From Flagellimonas taeanensis (GTDB lineage: Bacteria; Bacteroidota; Bacteroidia; Flavobacteriales; Flavobacteriaceae), in NCBI RefSeq assembly GCF_003584105.1, contig NZ_QXFO01000005.1, forward strand, positions 62,001-126,000: 64,000 nucleotides of DNA, written 5' to 3'. Below, in pieces: positions 51,078 to 60,458 of the stretch. The notes beneath the pieces were generated by a model that saw nothing but the letters and a program-made list of their open reading frames with translations, made no database searches and was not told the origin of the DNA. A program made the translations under genes and the position numbers. Numbering within the stretch: the first letter of the stretch is position 1; each line of letters opens with the position of its first letter.

Positions 51078-52267
51078 TTGGTGTTGTACTCCTTTAAGGC
51101 CCTGCCCAAAATGTGGACGGCCTTTACAAGTTGCTCTTTTTTCAGGACATAGGCAATCCTGATCTGGTTTTTTCCCAATCCGGGAGTGGCGTAAAAGCCT
51201 GCTGCCGGGGCTACCATGACCGTGTTTCCGTCCAGTTCAAATTTTTCCAACAACCACTGCGCAAAATCATCGGCATCGGCAATGGGCAATTCCACCACAC
51301 AATAAAAAGCGCCTTGCGGCACGGCCACTTTTACACCTTCCAATTGTTGGAGCTCGGAGATGAGTACGTTTCTACGGGAAACATATTCTTCAATGACATC
51401 ATCAAAGTAGTCTTGGGGGGTTTCCAATGCGGCCTCGCTGGCTATCTGGGCAAAAGTAGGGGGGGACAACCTCGCTTGGGCAAATTTCAATGCGGTCTGG
51501 ATGACTTCCCTGTTCTTGGAAACGATACATCCGATGCGTGCCCCGCACATGCTGTACCTTTTGGAAACGGAATCCACCACAATGGCGTGTTCTTCTAGGC
51601 CATTGACCTGCAAAATGGAATAGTGTTGTCTTCCTTCATAGGTGAACTCGCGATAGACCTCGTCCGCAATAAGGAAAAGGTCGTGCTTCTTCACCAAGGT
51701 GGCCAGTTGTTCTATTTCTTCCTTACTATAAAGGTATCCTGTAGGGTTCCCTGGATTACAGATCAGGATGGCCTTCGTCTGTGGGGTGATGAGTTTTTCG
51801 AATTCAGCGATGGGGGGGAGGGCAAAATTGGTATCGATGGAAGAGGCAATGGGCACCACCTTTACTCCTGCTGCAGTGGCAAAACCATTGTAGTTGGCAT
51901 AAAAGGGTTCCGGGATGATGATCTCGTCCTCGGCATCCATGATGGTTCCCATGGCAAAGGAAAGGGCTTCCGAGCCTCCCGTGGTCACGATAATGTCCTT
52001 GGCGGTGACGCGGATGTCCTTTTTTTCATAATAGGCCGCTATCTTTTCCCGATAGGTTTCCGAACCTTCGGTCATGCTGTAGGCCAAAACCTCAATTTTA
52101 TGGTTCCGGACAGCATCCAAAGCCACTTTCGGGGTCTTGATGTCAGGTTGACCTATATTCAGGTGGATGACGTGGATCCCTCTCTTCTTTGCAGCTTCGG
52201 CATAGGGGACCAATTTTCGGATCGGGGAGGCAGGCATTTGCCTTCCTTTTTCGGAGATACTTGGCAT
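51074..52267 (-). CDS. Class I/II PLP-dependent aminotransferase (AspC-like)
   Basis: The 397-aa protein has fold-type I features: HLNIGQPDIKTP, NPGNPTGYLYS, ADEVYREFTY and the PLP lysine Lys236 in DSVSKRYSMCGARIG, with a C-terminal Arg in GKNQIRIAYVL. The substrate is probably aspartate or another amino acid with 2-oxoglutarate. It is the first gene before murB, overlapping it by 4 nt, and is divergent from the aspartyl protease gene. Confidence 0.93.
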   Translation of the reverse strand: MPSISEKGRQMPASPIRKLVPYAEAAKKRGIHVIHLNIGQPDIKTPKVALDAVRNHKIEVLAYSMTEGSETYREKIAAYYEKKDIRVTAKDIIVTTGGSEALSFAMGTIMDAEDEIIIPEPFYANYNGFATAAGVKVVPIASSIDTNFALPPIAEFEKLITPQTKAILICNPGNPTGYLYSKEEIEQLATLVKKHDLFLIADEVYREFTYEGRQHYSILQVNGLEEHAIVVDSVSKRYSMCGARIGCIVSKNREVIQTALKFAQARLSPPTFAQIASEAALETPQDYFDDVIEEYVSRRNVLISELQQLEGVKVAVPQGAFYCVVELPIADADDFAQWLLEKFELDGNTVMVAPAAGFYATPGLGKNQIRIAYVLKKEQLVKAVHILGRALKEYNTK

Positions 52268-52390
52268 GTGCTAAATTTTAGGCAAAAATGGGAAAACCAG
52301 CATTTGAAAACAACACATTGCAGGTTTATTTATCTGTTGTCCAAAATGTTAAAATAAGGTAAACGAATCGTCTTATTTTGTATATTTAAT

Positions 52391-53755
52391 ATGTACAATC
52401 GACTAGAATTAAGAATGTTGGGAAAAAAACTTGCTTTTTTTGTGTTTCTTGTGATGGTGCCCTTGTTGGTTTTGGCGCAGGGATATTTCTTGCCCAAAGG
52501 ACAAAAGTTCGAGAAAATCAAGTTTGAGCTGATCAACAATCTCATCATCATCCCTGTGGAGATCAATGGGGCCGAGCTTACCTTCATTTTGGACTCTGGG
52601 GTCAGCAAACCTATCCTGTTCAACCTTTCCCAATCCGATTCCATACCCATCAACAATGTGTCCGAAGTCACCATCAGAGGCCTTGGGACTGGGGAACCTA
52701 TGAAAGCACTTAGTTCAAAATCCAACATCTTTCGACTTGGGGATGTGCGGAATTTTTCTCAAGACCTTTATGTGGTATTGGACAGGGAAATCAATTTTTC
52801 CACCTCTTTGGGGATACCGGTCCATGGAATAATGGGCTATGACCTCTTCAAGGATTTTATCATGGAGGTGAATTATGGTTCGCGCACCATAAAACTCCAC
52901 AACCCTCAGCTGTACAAACACAAAGAAAAAAAGAATTCACAGACACTTCCCATTATCATTCAGGGCAACAAGGCCTATATGGAAGGAACGGTACTGATGA
53001 AGGACACGGCCAATATTCCCGTCAAACTGCTCGTGGACACAGGTAGTAGTGATGCCCTGTGGCTGTTCCAAGAACCAGAGAAGGGACTGGATATACCGGA
53101 AAAAAACTATGAGGATCATCTGGGTAGGGGACTCAGCGGGGATATTTTTGGAAAACGGAGCAAAATAAATGGGGTCAAAATAGGAGGGTTTGAATTGAAG
53201 GAAGCCAAAGTGGCCTTTCCGTATTGGGAATCCTTTGCCGCATTGGAAAATCTGGGCGACCGTAATGGCAGTGTGGGAGGGGAAATCCTAAAACGGTTCA
53301 ACATTATCTTTGATTATACTCGCGGATTGGTCACCCTAAAAAAGAACGGTAACTTTAAAGAGCCTTTTCAATACAATCTGGCAGGAATTCAACTCCAGCA
53401 CAACGGACTGCGGTACATTGCCGAAAGTATTGCCGGGTCCGGCGGAATTGTAAAAGATGACGACTCTACCTTTGGGAATGTCCAAATCCTATTGGAGAAC
53501 AAGACCAGGCTCAGTTTGGTGCCGGAGATCATTGTGTCTGGTATTAGGGCCGGAAGCCCAGCTGCAGAGGCCGGACTGCGTGAGGGGGATGTTATTTTGG
53601 CCGTCAATGGAAAGAGCATCCACCGATATAAGCTACAGGAAATCCTCAAAATGATGAACGAAAAAGAAGGTAAGCGCATCAAAGTTCATATCGAGAGATA
53701 CAACAAGGACCTCATGTTCTCCTTTGTGCTCAAGAAGGTCTTCGATGATGACTAA
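52391..53755 (+). CDS. Exported retropepsin-like aspartyl protease with PDZ domain
   Basis: The 454-aa protein has a signal peptide (LAFFVFLVMVPLLVLAQ) and two aspartyl-protease-like half sites: FILDSGVSKPILF at about residue 60 and KLLVDTGSSDALWLF at about 215. A PDZ domain follows at the C-terminus (VSGIRAGSPAAEAGLREGDVILAVNG). Whether both Asp sites lie in one active site is uncertain. A second in-frame ATG at 52415 gives an equally good signal peptide. It is monocistronic. Confidence 0.88.
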   Translation: MYNRLELRMLGKKLAFFVFLVMVPLLVLAQGYFLPKGQKFEKIKFELINNLIIIPVEINGAELTFILDSGVSKPILFNLSQSDSIPINNVSEVTIRGLGTGEPMKALSSKSNIFRLGDVRNFSQDLYVVLDREINFSTSLGIPVHGIMGYDLFKDFIMEVNYGSRTIKLHNPQLYKHKEKKNSQTLPIIIQGNKAYMEGTVLMKDTANIPVKLLVDTGSSDALWLFQEPEKGLDIPEKNYEDHLGRGLSGDIFGKRSKINGVKIGGFELKEAKVAFPYWESFAALENLGDRNGSVGGEILKRFNIIFDYTRGLVTLKKNGNFKEPFQYNLAGIQLQHNGLRYIAESIAGSGGIVKDDDSTFGNVQILLENKTRLSLVPEIIVSGIRAGSPAAEAGLREGDVILAVNGKSIHRYKLQEILKMMNEKEGKRIKVHIERYNKDLMFSFVLKKVFDDD

Positions 53756-53789
53756 AAAAATCCCCGAAAAACAATCGCTTTCCGGGGAT
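53753..53789 (-). terminator. Terminator of the DUF1573 gene
   Basis: ATCCCCG (53760-53766) pairs with CGGGGAT (53783-53789) around a 16-nt loop. Only the minus-strand reading ends in a T-run (from 53759 down to 53753), so it belongs to the minus-strand gene ending at 53812, although it also lies just behind the plus-strand protease gene. Confidence 0.85.
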
Positions 53790-53811
53790 AGGGTCATAAT
53801 TTTCTTTTTAC

Positions 53812-54198
53812 TTACTTAGCTCCTGGGCCGTTTACATTCCCTTTTATTTTTAGAACCTTGGTAGGAGTGTCCGCATTCGAGGTCACCGTAATGGCCTTTC
53901 TGATGGGGCCTACCCTGTTGGTATCATATTTCACCTCTATCTTCCCAGTTTTTCCAGGCATGATAGGTTCTTCAGGCTTTTTGGGGATGGTGCAACCACA
54001 GCTTGATTTTACGCTGCTGATCACCAATGGAACATTCCCGGTATTGGTAAATTCAAATACCCGGACACCGTCGCTTCCCTTTTCAATTTCACCGTAATCG
54101 ATGGTCTCGCTCTTAAATTCAATCTTAGCAGTTTCCTGGGCATATATCCCTAAAGATAGAAGCCCGACAAACAGCATGAGTACAGTTTTTTTCATCAT
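53812..54198 (-). CDS. Exported DUF1573 (HYDIN/ASPM-like Ig fold) protein
   Basis: The 128-aa protein has a signal peptide (MMKKTVLMLFVGLLSLGIYAQ) and one DUF1573 domain with the motifs SETIDYGEIEKGSDGVRVFEF, ISSVKSSCGCTIPKKPEEPI (the conserved CGC) and GKIEVKYDTNRVG. The open frame reaches 54246 but that part has no homology; the ATG at 54198 (or 54195) is preferred. Such proteins are common in Bacteroidota and of unknown role; binding to other exported proteins is plausible. Confidence 0.9.
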   Translation of the reverse strand: MMKKTVLMLFVGLLSLGIYAQETAKIEFKSETIDYGEIEKGSDGVRVFEFTNTGNVPLVISSVKSSCGCTIPKKPEEPIMPGKTGKIEVKYDTNRVGPIRKAITVTSNADTPTKVLKIKGNVNGPGAK

Positions 54199-54256
54199 TT
54201 TTGGTTTTTGGGTGAATTTCAAATGTAGATGTTTTGTCACCTGCATCCAAAATTCT

Positions 54257-54286
54257 TTTGTTATGTAATAACGTTACTTATTTTTG
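54257..54286 (+). promoter_or_regulatory. Promoter of valS
   Basis: TTTG at 54257-54260 and TATTTTTG at 54279-54286 are separated by 18 nt, one short of the 19-nt ideal. The start of transcription would be near 54293, giving a leader of about 100 nt before the valS ATG at 54396. I see no T-box, as expected outside Firmicutes. Confidence 0.55.
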
Positions 54287-54395
54287 TTTCGTATTTCTGG
54301 ATTGGCTTCCATCAGGAGAATTGCATTAAATTAACATTGTGTTTCCCTTCAATAAAGACCAATCCATAGCCATTTAACAAAAACTGTACCGAAAA

Positions 54396-57020
54396 ATGGA
54401 GATTCCATCAAAATATGAACCCCAAAGGGTTGAAGGGCACTGGTATGCCTACTGGACGGAGCATGGATATTTTAGTTCAAAACCAGATGAAAGGGAGCCC
54501 TATACCATCGTGATTCCCCCACCAAACGTGACCGGGGTACTGCACATGGGACATATGCTCAACAATACCATCCAAGATGTTTTGATACGAAGAGCAAGAC
54601 TTTTGGGCAAAAATGCCTGTTGGGTGCCAGGAATGGACCACGCTTCCATTGCCACGGAGGCCAAAGTGGTCGCCAAATTAAAGGATGAGGGCATCAACAA
54701 AGCCAACCTATCCAGGGATGAATTCCTAAAACATGCCTGGGACTGGACAAACCAGTATGGTGGTGTTATTCTTCAGCAGTTGAAAAAGTTAGGTTGTTCT
54801 TGTGATTGGGACCGAACCAAGTTCACCATGGATGACGATATGTCAGCCTCGGTAATCAAAGTTTTTGTGGATTTGTACAATAAAGGGTTGGTTTACAGGG
54901 GGTACCGAATGGTGAATTGGGATCCAGAGGCCAAGACCACCTTGTCCGATGAAGAGGTCATCTATGAGGAAAGACAGGGAAATCTGTATTATTTGGCCTA
55001 TACCATAGAAGGTTCCGACGAAAAAGTGACCATTGCGACCACCCGCCCGGAGACCATTTTGGGTGATACCGCGATATGCATCAACCCCAATGACGAAAGA
55101 TATCATCACCTCCGCGGCAAAAAGGCCATTGTGCCCATCTGTGGTCGTGTGATTCCCATCATTGAGGATGACTATGTGGATATGGAATTCGGGACCGGGT
55201 GCCTTAAAGTGACCCCGGCCCACGATGAGAATGATAAAAACCTTGGGGACAAACACAATTTGGAGGTCATCGATATTTTCAATGAAGATGCGAGCCTCAA
55301 CTCCTTTGGACTTCACTACGAAGGAAAGGATCGTTTTGTGGTCCGAAAGGAAATTGCGAAGGAGTTGGAAGAAAAAGGCTATTTGGTCAAAGTGGAGCAG
55401 CACATGAACAAAGTGGGCACTTCGGAACGGACCAAAGCGGTCATTGAGCCCCGACTATCCGATCAATGGTTCCTGAAAATGGAAGAATTGGCCAAACCGG
55501 CCCTCGAAGGTGTGCTGGAAACGAATGATATCAAACTATATCCATCCAAATTTGACAACACTTATCGCCATTGGATGGAAAATATCCGTGATTGGAACAT
55601 TTCGCGCCAGTTGTGGTGGGGACAGCAGATTCCGGCTTACTATTATGGCGATGGGAAGGATGATTTTGTGGTTGCTGAAACGCCTGAAGAAGCACTTAAA
55701 CTAGCGCAATCCAAAAATCCAGCAGTCCAACAATCGGACCTACGCCAGGACCCAGACGTACTCGACACTTGGTTTTCCTCATGGCTGTGGCCCATCAGCG
55801 TGTTTGGTGGCATTTTGGAACCGGACAATGAAGAGGTGGACTATTATTACCCGACCAACGATCTGGTCACTGGCCCCGATATCTTGTTTTTCTGGGTGGC
55901 CCGTATGATCATGGCCGGATATGAGTACCGCGGAAAACGACCATTTGAAAATGTATACCTGACCGGATTGGTTCGGGACAAACAACGCAGGAAAATGTCC
56001 AAATCGTTGGGAAATTCGCCCGATGCGTTAAAATTAATCGAGGATTTTGGGGCCGACGGCGTTCGTGTGGGACTGCTCTTGAGCTCAGCCGCGGGCAACG
56101 ATCTGTTGTTCGATGAGGCACTTTGCCAACAAGGTTCCAACTTTGCCAACAAGATTTGGAACGCTTTCCGGTTGATAAGAGGATGGGAGGTTGCCGATAT
56201 TCCACAACCTGAAGCAGCAAAAGTAGGAGTGGATTGGTACAGGGCCAAGTTTGACCAAACGTTGGTGGAAATAGAGGACCATTTTTCCAAATATCGCATT
56301 TCCGATGCCCTGATGGCCATCTATAAATTGGTATGGGACGATTTCTGTTCCTGGTTGTTGGAAATTGTGAAACCGGATTACCAGAAGCCCATCGATAGGG
56401 CAACATTTGATGCGGTCATACAGCTATTTGAAGAAAATTTGAAGCTGCTGCACCCATTCATGCCATTTTTGACCGAAGAAGTCTGGCAACACATTGCGGA
56501 GCGAACCCCGGAAGAAGCGTTGATTGTGTCCCAATGGCCAAAACCTGGTAAAGTGGATATAACACTCATCAACGGATTTGATTTCGCTGCCGAGGTGATC
56601 TCTGGTATAAGGACCATCCGAAAGGAAAAGAGCATTCCCCAAAAAGATGCCTTGGAACTTTTCATGATGAACACGGAAGGAGTGGACAATCAAATGGATG
56701 CCATTATTCGGAAGTTGGGGAACCTGTCCAAATTTGAGGTTGCAAACGCCAGTTTGGATGGTGCACTGACCTTTAGGGTGAAGAGCAACGAGTATTTCAT
56801 TCCCATCAGTGGGGCCATCGATGTGGAGGCGGAGATTGCAAAAATCAAGGAAGAACTTAATTATACTAAAGGCTTTTTGAAATCGGTGCAAGGGAAATTG
56901 AGCAACGAACGCTTTGTGAACAATGCGCCTGAACAGGTGGTGGCCATCGAACGAAAAAAAGCTGCCGATGCCGAGGCCAAGATAGAGACTTTGGAAAAAA
57001 GCTTGGCCAGTTTACAATAA
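54396..57020 (+). CDS. valS: Valine-tRNA ligase
   Basis: ValRS charges tRNA-Val and edits mis-charged threonine. The 874-aa length is standard. The class I motifs are HMGH at residues 50-53 (in [13 protein letters not shown]) and KMSKS at 533-537 ([15 protein letters not shown]). The editing domain shows [13 protein letters not shown] and [17 protein letters not shown]. The C-terminal coiled-coil arm ([20 protein letters not shown]) is intact. Confidence 0.98.
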   Translation: MEIPSKYEPQRVEGHWYAYWTEHGYFSSKPDEREPYTIVIPPPNVTGVLHMGHMLNNTIQDVLIRRARLLGKNACWVPGMDHASIATEAKVVAKLKDEGINKANLSRDEFLKHAWDWTNQYGGVILQQLKKLGCSCDWDRTKFTMDDDMSASVIKVFVDLYNKGLVYRGYRMVNWDPEAKTTLSDEEVIYEERQGNLYYLAYTIEGSDEKVTIATTRPETILGDTAICINPNDERYHHLRGKKAIVPICGRVIPIIEDDYVDMEFGTGCLKVTPAHDENDKNLGDKHNLEVIDIFNEDASLNSFGLHYEGKDRFVVRKEIAKELEEKGYLVKVEQHMNKVGTSERTKAVIEPRLSDQWFLKMEELAKPALEGVLETNDIKLYPSKFDNTYRHWMENIRDWNISRQLWWGQQIPAYYYGDGKDDFVVAETPEEALKLAQSKNPAVQQSDLRQDPDVLDTWFSSWLWPISVFGGILEPDNEEVDYYYPTNDLVTGPDILFFWVARMIMAGYEYRGKRPFENVYLTGLVRDKQRRKMSKSLGNSPDALKLIEDFGADGVRVGLLLSSAAGNDLLFDEALCQQGSNFANKIWNAFRLIRGWEVADIPQPEAAKVGVDWYRAKFDQTLVEIEDHFSKYRISDALMAIYKLVWDDFCSWLLEIVKPDYQKPIDRATFDAVIQLFEENLKLLHPFMPFLTEEVWQHIAERTPEEALIVSQWPKPGKVDITLINGFDFAAEVISGIRTIRKEKSIPQKDALELFMMNTEGVDNQMDAIIRKLGNLSKFEVANASLDGALTFRVKSNEYFIPISGAIDVEAEIAKIKEELNYTKGFLKSVQGKLSNERFVNNAPEQVVAIERKKAADAEAKIETLEKSLASLQ

Positions 57021-57045
57021 CCTTTGGTTATTTGTACGATTTTTG

Positions 57046-57069
57046 AAAAGGGAAGCCAGCTTCCCTTTT
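57046..57069 (+). terminator. Terminator after valS
   Basis: AAAAGGGAAGC (57046-57056) pairs with GCTTCCCTTTT (57059-57069) around a 2-nt loop, followed by further T-rich sequence. It isolates the downstream sugar locus from valS. Confidence 0.9.
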
Positions 57070-57117
57070 TATTTTTTTTACTTTGGAATGGATTAGAACC
57101 AACACCCTTTATTGCCC

Positions 57118-58506
57118 ATGAAAAACCTCAATAGAAGAAGTTTTATTCAAAAAACTTCCTTAACGGCTGCAGCTGTGGCGATTGCACCCAATTATTTGCG
57201 TGCAGCATCCGAAAGACCCATTTCATCAGCCTATATGGGCGGTTTTTCCGCTCCAAAGATTGCCAAGGTCCGTGCCGCCTTCATAGGGGTAGGGGCCAGG
57301 GGAGGTACTCACGCCAAGTTCTTTGCAGCCTTGGAAGGTACGGAAGTTGTTGCCATTTGTGACCTCTACGAAGATTTAGTAAAGGAAAAGACGCAGTGGG
57401 TAAAAGAAGCAGGCGGGTCAAACAAGCATAAAAACATAGCGCAATATTGGGGGGATGAAAACCAATGGCGAAAAATGTTGCAGGAGGTACGGCCAGATGT
57501 GGTCTTCATTGCCACCAACTGGGTGAACCATGCCCCTATGGCCATCGGAGCCATGGAGCAGGGTGCCCATGCCTTTGTGGAGGTTCCCATCGCATTGACC
57601 ATCCAGGAAATGTGGGACATTGTGGACACCAGTGAGCGTACCCAAAAACATTGTATGATGTTGGAAAACGTGAACTACAGTCGTGATGAACTCATGTTTT
57701 TGAACATGTGCCGGCAAGGGGTGATCGGTGAGATTTTACATGGTGAGGCCGCCTATATCCATGAATTGCGGTGGCAGATGGAAGAACAGGAAAGGGGAAC
57801 CGGTTCTTGGCGCACCCATCATTATGCCAAAAGAAATGGGAACCTATATCCGACCCACGGCTTGGGACCTGTTGCCCAATACATGAATTTGGCCCGAGGA
57901 GAGGATACCTTTGGCAGTCTAGTTTCCTTCTCCACCCCATCAAGGGGCCGGGAGCTCTATGCGGAAAAGAACTATCCAAAAGACCATAAATGGAACCAAT
58001 TGGAGTTCAAGGGTGGGGATTTGAACACTTCCATCATCAAAACGAATTTGGGAAGGACCATTATGGTGCAATGGGACGAAACCAGTCCCAGACCCTATTC
58101 CAGATTGAACTTGATCCAGGGTACCAAAGGTACATTGGCCGGATTTCCGACCCGTGTCGCACTTGAAGGAGGCGTTGAGGGGTTGACCAAGGACCATCAT
58201 TCTTGGGTGCAGGGCGAGCAATTGGAAAAATTATATGAGAAATACGATCACCCACTATACAAAAGGTTGAATGAAGCTGCCAAGGGCAGTGGACATGGCG
58301 GAATGGATGGGATTATGGTCTATCGTATCGTGGAATGCCTCCAAAAAGGACTTCCCTTGGACCAAAACGTCTATGAAGGTTGTCTCTGGAGTGCCGTTTC
58401 GCCATTGAGTGAACGCTCCGTGGCCAGTGGGGGCGCTCCACAACCCTTTCCTGATTTTACAAGGGGCAGCTGGAAAGAAACCGTGCCCTTGGACATTATA
58501 AGCTGA
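57118..58506 (+). CDS. Gfo/Idh/MocA oxidoreductase of the GH109 type
   Basis: The 462-aa protein has a Tat-like signal (NRRSFIQKTSLTAAAVAIAP) and then the Rossmann motif AAFIGVGARGGTHAKFF. The segments ERPISSAYMGGFSAPK, LYPTHGLGPVAQYMNLARG and GHGGMDGIMVYRIVECL closely match bacterial GH109 enzymes, NAD-dependent glycosidases (alpha-N-acetylgalactosaminidase) using an oxidation/elimination mechanism. The TTG at 57112 is not needed; ATG at 57118 is preferred. It is the first gene of a four-gene run, 7 nt before the kinase. Substrate specificity is inference from homology. Confidence 0.88.
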   Translation: MKNLNRRSFIQKTSLTAAAVAIAPNYLRAASERPISSAYMGGFSAPKIAKVRAAFIGVGARGGTHAKFFAALEGTEVVAICDLYEDLVKEKTQWVKEAGGSNKHKNIAQYWGDENQWRKMLQEVRPDVVFIATNWVNHAPMAIGAMEQGAHAFVEVPIALTIQEMWDIVDTSERTQKHCMMLENVNYSRDELMFLNMCRQGVIGEILHGEAAYIHELRWQMEEQERGTGSWRTHHYAKRNGNLYPTHGLGPVAQYMNLARGEDTFGSLVSFSTPSRGRELYAEKNYPKDHKWNQLEFKGGDLNTSIIKTNLGRTIMVQWDETSPRPYSRLNLIQGTKGTLAGFPTRVALEGGVEGLTKDHHSWVQGEQLEKLYEKYDHPLYKRLNEAAKGSGHGGMDGIMVYRIVECLQKGLPLDQNVYEGCLWSAVSPLSERSVASGGAPQPFPDFTRGSWKETVPLDIIS

Positions 58507-58513
58507 CCATCAC

Positions 58514-59566
58514 ATGATTCAAATACAAGTTCCGGCACGTATCTGCTTTTATGGGGACCATCAAGATTATTTGGGACTTCCGGTAATTGCAGGTGCCATA
58601 GATCGATATATCAACATAACGGCCCGGCCCAATGCCGAAGGAAAATTTGTTCTGAAACTCCTTGATCTGGGAGAAGAAGACTTCATTGCCTTGGACGATG
58701 ACCTAAAAAATGTCCGGCCCGGTGATTTTTTCCGTTCGGCCATGGCCGTTTTGAAGAATGAAGGGTTTCGTTACAGGCAAGGCTATACCGTCGAAATCTC
58801 GGGGAATATTCCGGTAAATGCAGGTCTTTCCAGTTCCTCGGCCTTGTTGGTGGCCTGGATTCGTTTTTTGGTGGCCATCAATGTTAAATTGGATGAAACA
58901 ACCGATTTTCAAGTAGGTAGATGGGCCTATGAAGCCGAAGTAGTTTTCTTCGATTCCCCAGGCGGATTGATGGACCAATATACCATTGCGCAGCGCGGTT
59001 TGCTCTACATCGATACAGAAAGTGGAAAAAGTGAACGGTTGGTGGGGAACATGGGACAATTGCTGGTGGCGGAATCGGGCTTGGCCAAAAAGACCCTCGA
59101 AGTGCTCAAGAATGCCCGTGTCTATGCCCAAAACGCGGTCGATGCCGTGAAAAGGAGCCATCCCGAATTTGTTTTGAAGGAATCTGTGTTGGGCGATTAT
59201 CAAAAATACCTGGAATCGGTTCCCAATGAATTTCAGGACCATTGGTATGCGGCCATCCATAACTATCAAATCACCCTCGAAGCCAAGGAGGAGTTGCAAA
59301 AGGAACTGCCCGACCTTCAAAAATTGGGGGATTTGATGAACAGTCACCAAAAAATCCTTCAGGAACAGATCCAGAATACTCCCGCTGAAATGGTGCGGAT
59401 GATGGAAGCAGCCAGAAGGGCAGGGGCCATTGGGGCAAAAACCATAGGTTCTGGCGGTGGTGGCTGTATGGTGGCCATGGTCACTGGCGATGTCAAGGAA
59501 AAAGTACGGGAAGCGTTTCTGAATGCCGGTGCCAAAGCAGTGTACGAAGTTGAAATAACAGCATAA
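58514..59566 (+). CDS. GHMP-family sugar 1-kinase
   Basis: The 350-aa cytosolic kinase has GHMP motif 1 as ARICFYGDHQDYLG (galactokinase-like position of the sugar site), motif 2 as PVNAGLSSSSAL at 100-111, the catalytic Asp in GGLMDQYTI (Asp154) and motif 3 as TIGSGGGGCMVAM. The MDQ motif is shared with galactokinase and GalNAc kinase, so a sugar 1-kinase is likely; the exact sugar is not predictable. It is not a standard GalK (the GEHTDYNGG signature is changed). The next gene starts 5 nt downstream. Confidence 0.88.
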   Translation: MIQIQVPARICFYGDHQDYLGLPVIAGAIDRYINITARPNAEGKFVLKLLDLGEEDFIALDDDLKNVRPGDFFRSAMAVLKNEGFRYRQGYTVEISGNIPVNAGLSSSSALLVAWIRFLVAINVKLDETTDFQVGRWAYEAEVVFFDSPGGLMDQYTIAQRGLLYIDTESGKSERLVGNMGQLLVAESGLAKKTLEVLKNARVYAQNAVDAVKRSHPEFVLKESVLGDYQKYLESVPNEFQDHWYAAIHNYQITLEAKEELQKELPDLQKLGDLMNSHQKILQEQIQNTPAEMVRMMEAARRAGAIGAKTIGSGGGGCMVAMVTGDVKEKVREAFLNAGAKAVYEVEITA

Positions 59567-59571
59567 CGAAG

Positions 59572-60405
59572 ATGGAAAACAATAGTTTGGTGATCATGGT
59601 AGGAGGGGCTTCGTCCCGAATGAAAAGAAGTCTGTCATCAGATCGGGAAAACAAGGGTGTGATGGATCACATTCCGCATAAAAGCCTTATTCCCGTTGGA
59701 AAAAACGGAAAGCCTTTTTTGTTTTATCTGGTCAGGAATGCCAAGGAGGCGGGTTATGAAAACCTCTATTTGATCACCAGTCCTGGGAATAAGGCTTTCA
59801 AAAACCTAGTGGACGAAGGTGGTTTGCCATCTGGACTGCAGGTGTTCATAGCCATTCAACAAGTCCCCGGGGAAAGGGAAAAGCCCTTGGGCACGGCGGA
59901 TGCACTTCAGCAATGTTTGGACCAATATCCAGTGCTCAAAAATTCCACTTTCACGGTCTGCAACGGGGACAATTTGTATTCCGTAGGGGCCCTCAAAGAT
60001 TTGAGGGGTGAAAGAAAAGCAGCCAATGCACTTATCAGCTATGCCAGTTCCGGATTTGAGTTTACGGACGAGCGTATCTCGAAATTTGCGGTCATGGATA
60101 TTTCCGAAGATGGTTTTTTGAAGAAAATTATTGAAAAACCGTCCGCACAGGAGATTCCCAATTATATGGATGATACAGGGGAACTCAGGGTGAGTATGAA
60201 CATTTTCAGTTTTTACGGCACGGACATCTATCCCTATTTGCAAAATTGTCCCCTAGATCCGGTCCGGGACGAGAAGGAGTTGCCCAAGGCTGTAGGCAAT
60301 TTGGTGGTGGACGACCCACAAAGTGTGCTCTGTATTCCACGTTTGGAACACATTCCGGACCTGACCGATGCCAACGATATCCAATTATTCAAAAATTTGG
60401 AGTAA
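59572..60405 (+). CDS. Sugar-1-phosphate nucleotidyltransferase
   Basis: The 277-aa protein belongs to the NTP_transferase fold. The nucleotide loop reads MVGGASSRMKRSL at the N-terminus (in place of GGxGTRL), followed by HKSLIPVGKNGKPFLFYLV with the conserved Lys-Pro region, GTADALQQCL, and FTVCNGDNLY with the metal-binding Asp. It should activate a sugar 1-phosphate to an NDP-sugar, fitting as the step after the kinase. No acyltransferase domain (as in GlmU) is present. Confidence 0.86.
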   Translation: MENNSLVIMVGGASSRMKRSLSSDRENKGVMDHIPHKSLIPVGKNGKPFLFYLVRNAKEAGYENLYLITSPGNKAFKNLVDEGGLPSGLQVFIAIQQVPGEREKPLGTADALQQCLDQYPVLKNSTFTVCNGDNLYSVGALKDLRGERKAANALISYASSGFEFTDERISKFAVMDISEDGFLKKIIEKPSAQEIPNYMDDTGELRVSMNIFSFYGTDIYPYLQNCPLDPVRDEKELPKAVGNLVVDDPQSVLCIPRLEHIPDLTDANDIQLFKNLE

Positions 60406-60458
60406 CTTCATGGTGCACAGCCCCATACTTGCAGCGAGTAAAATTTTAAACTTTTGGA

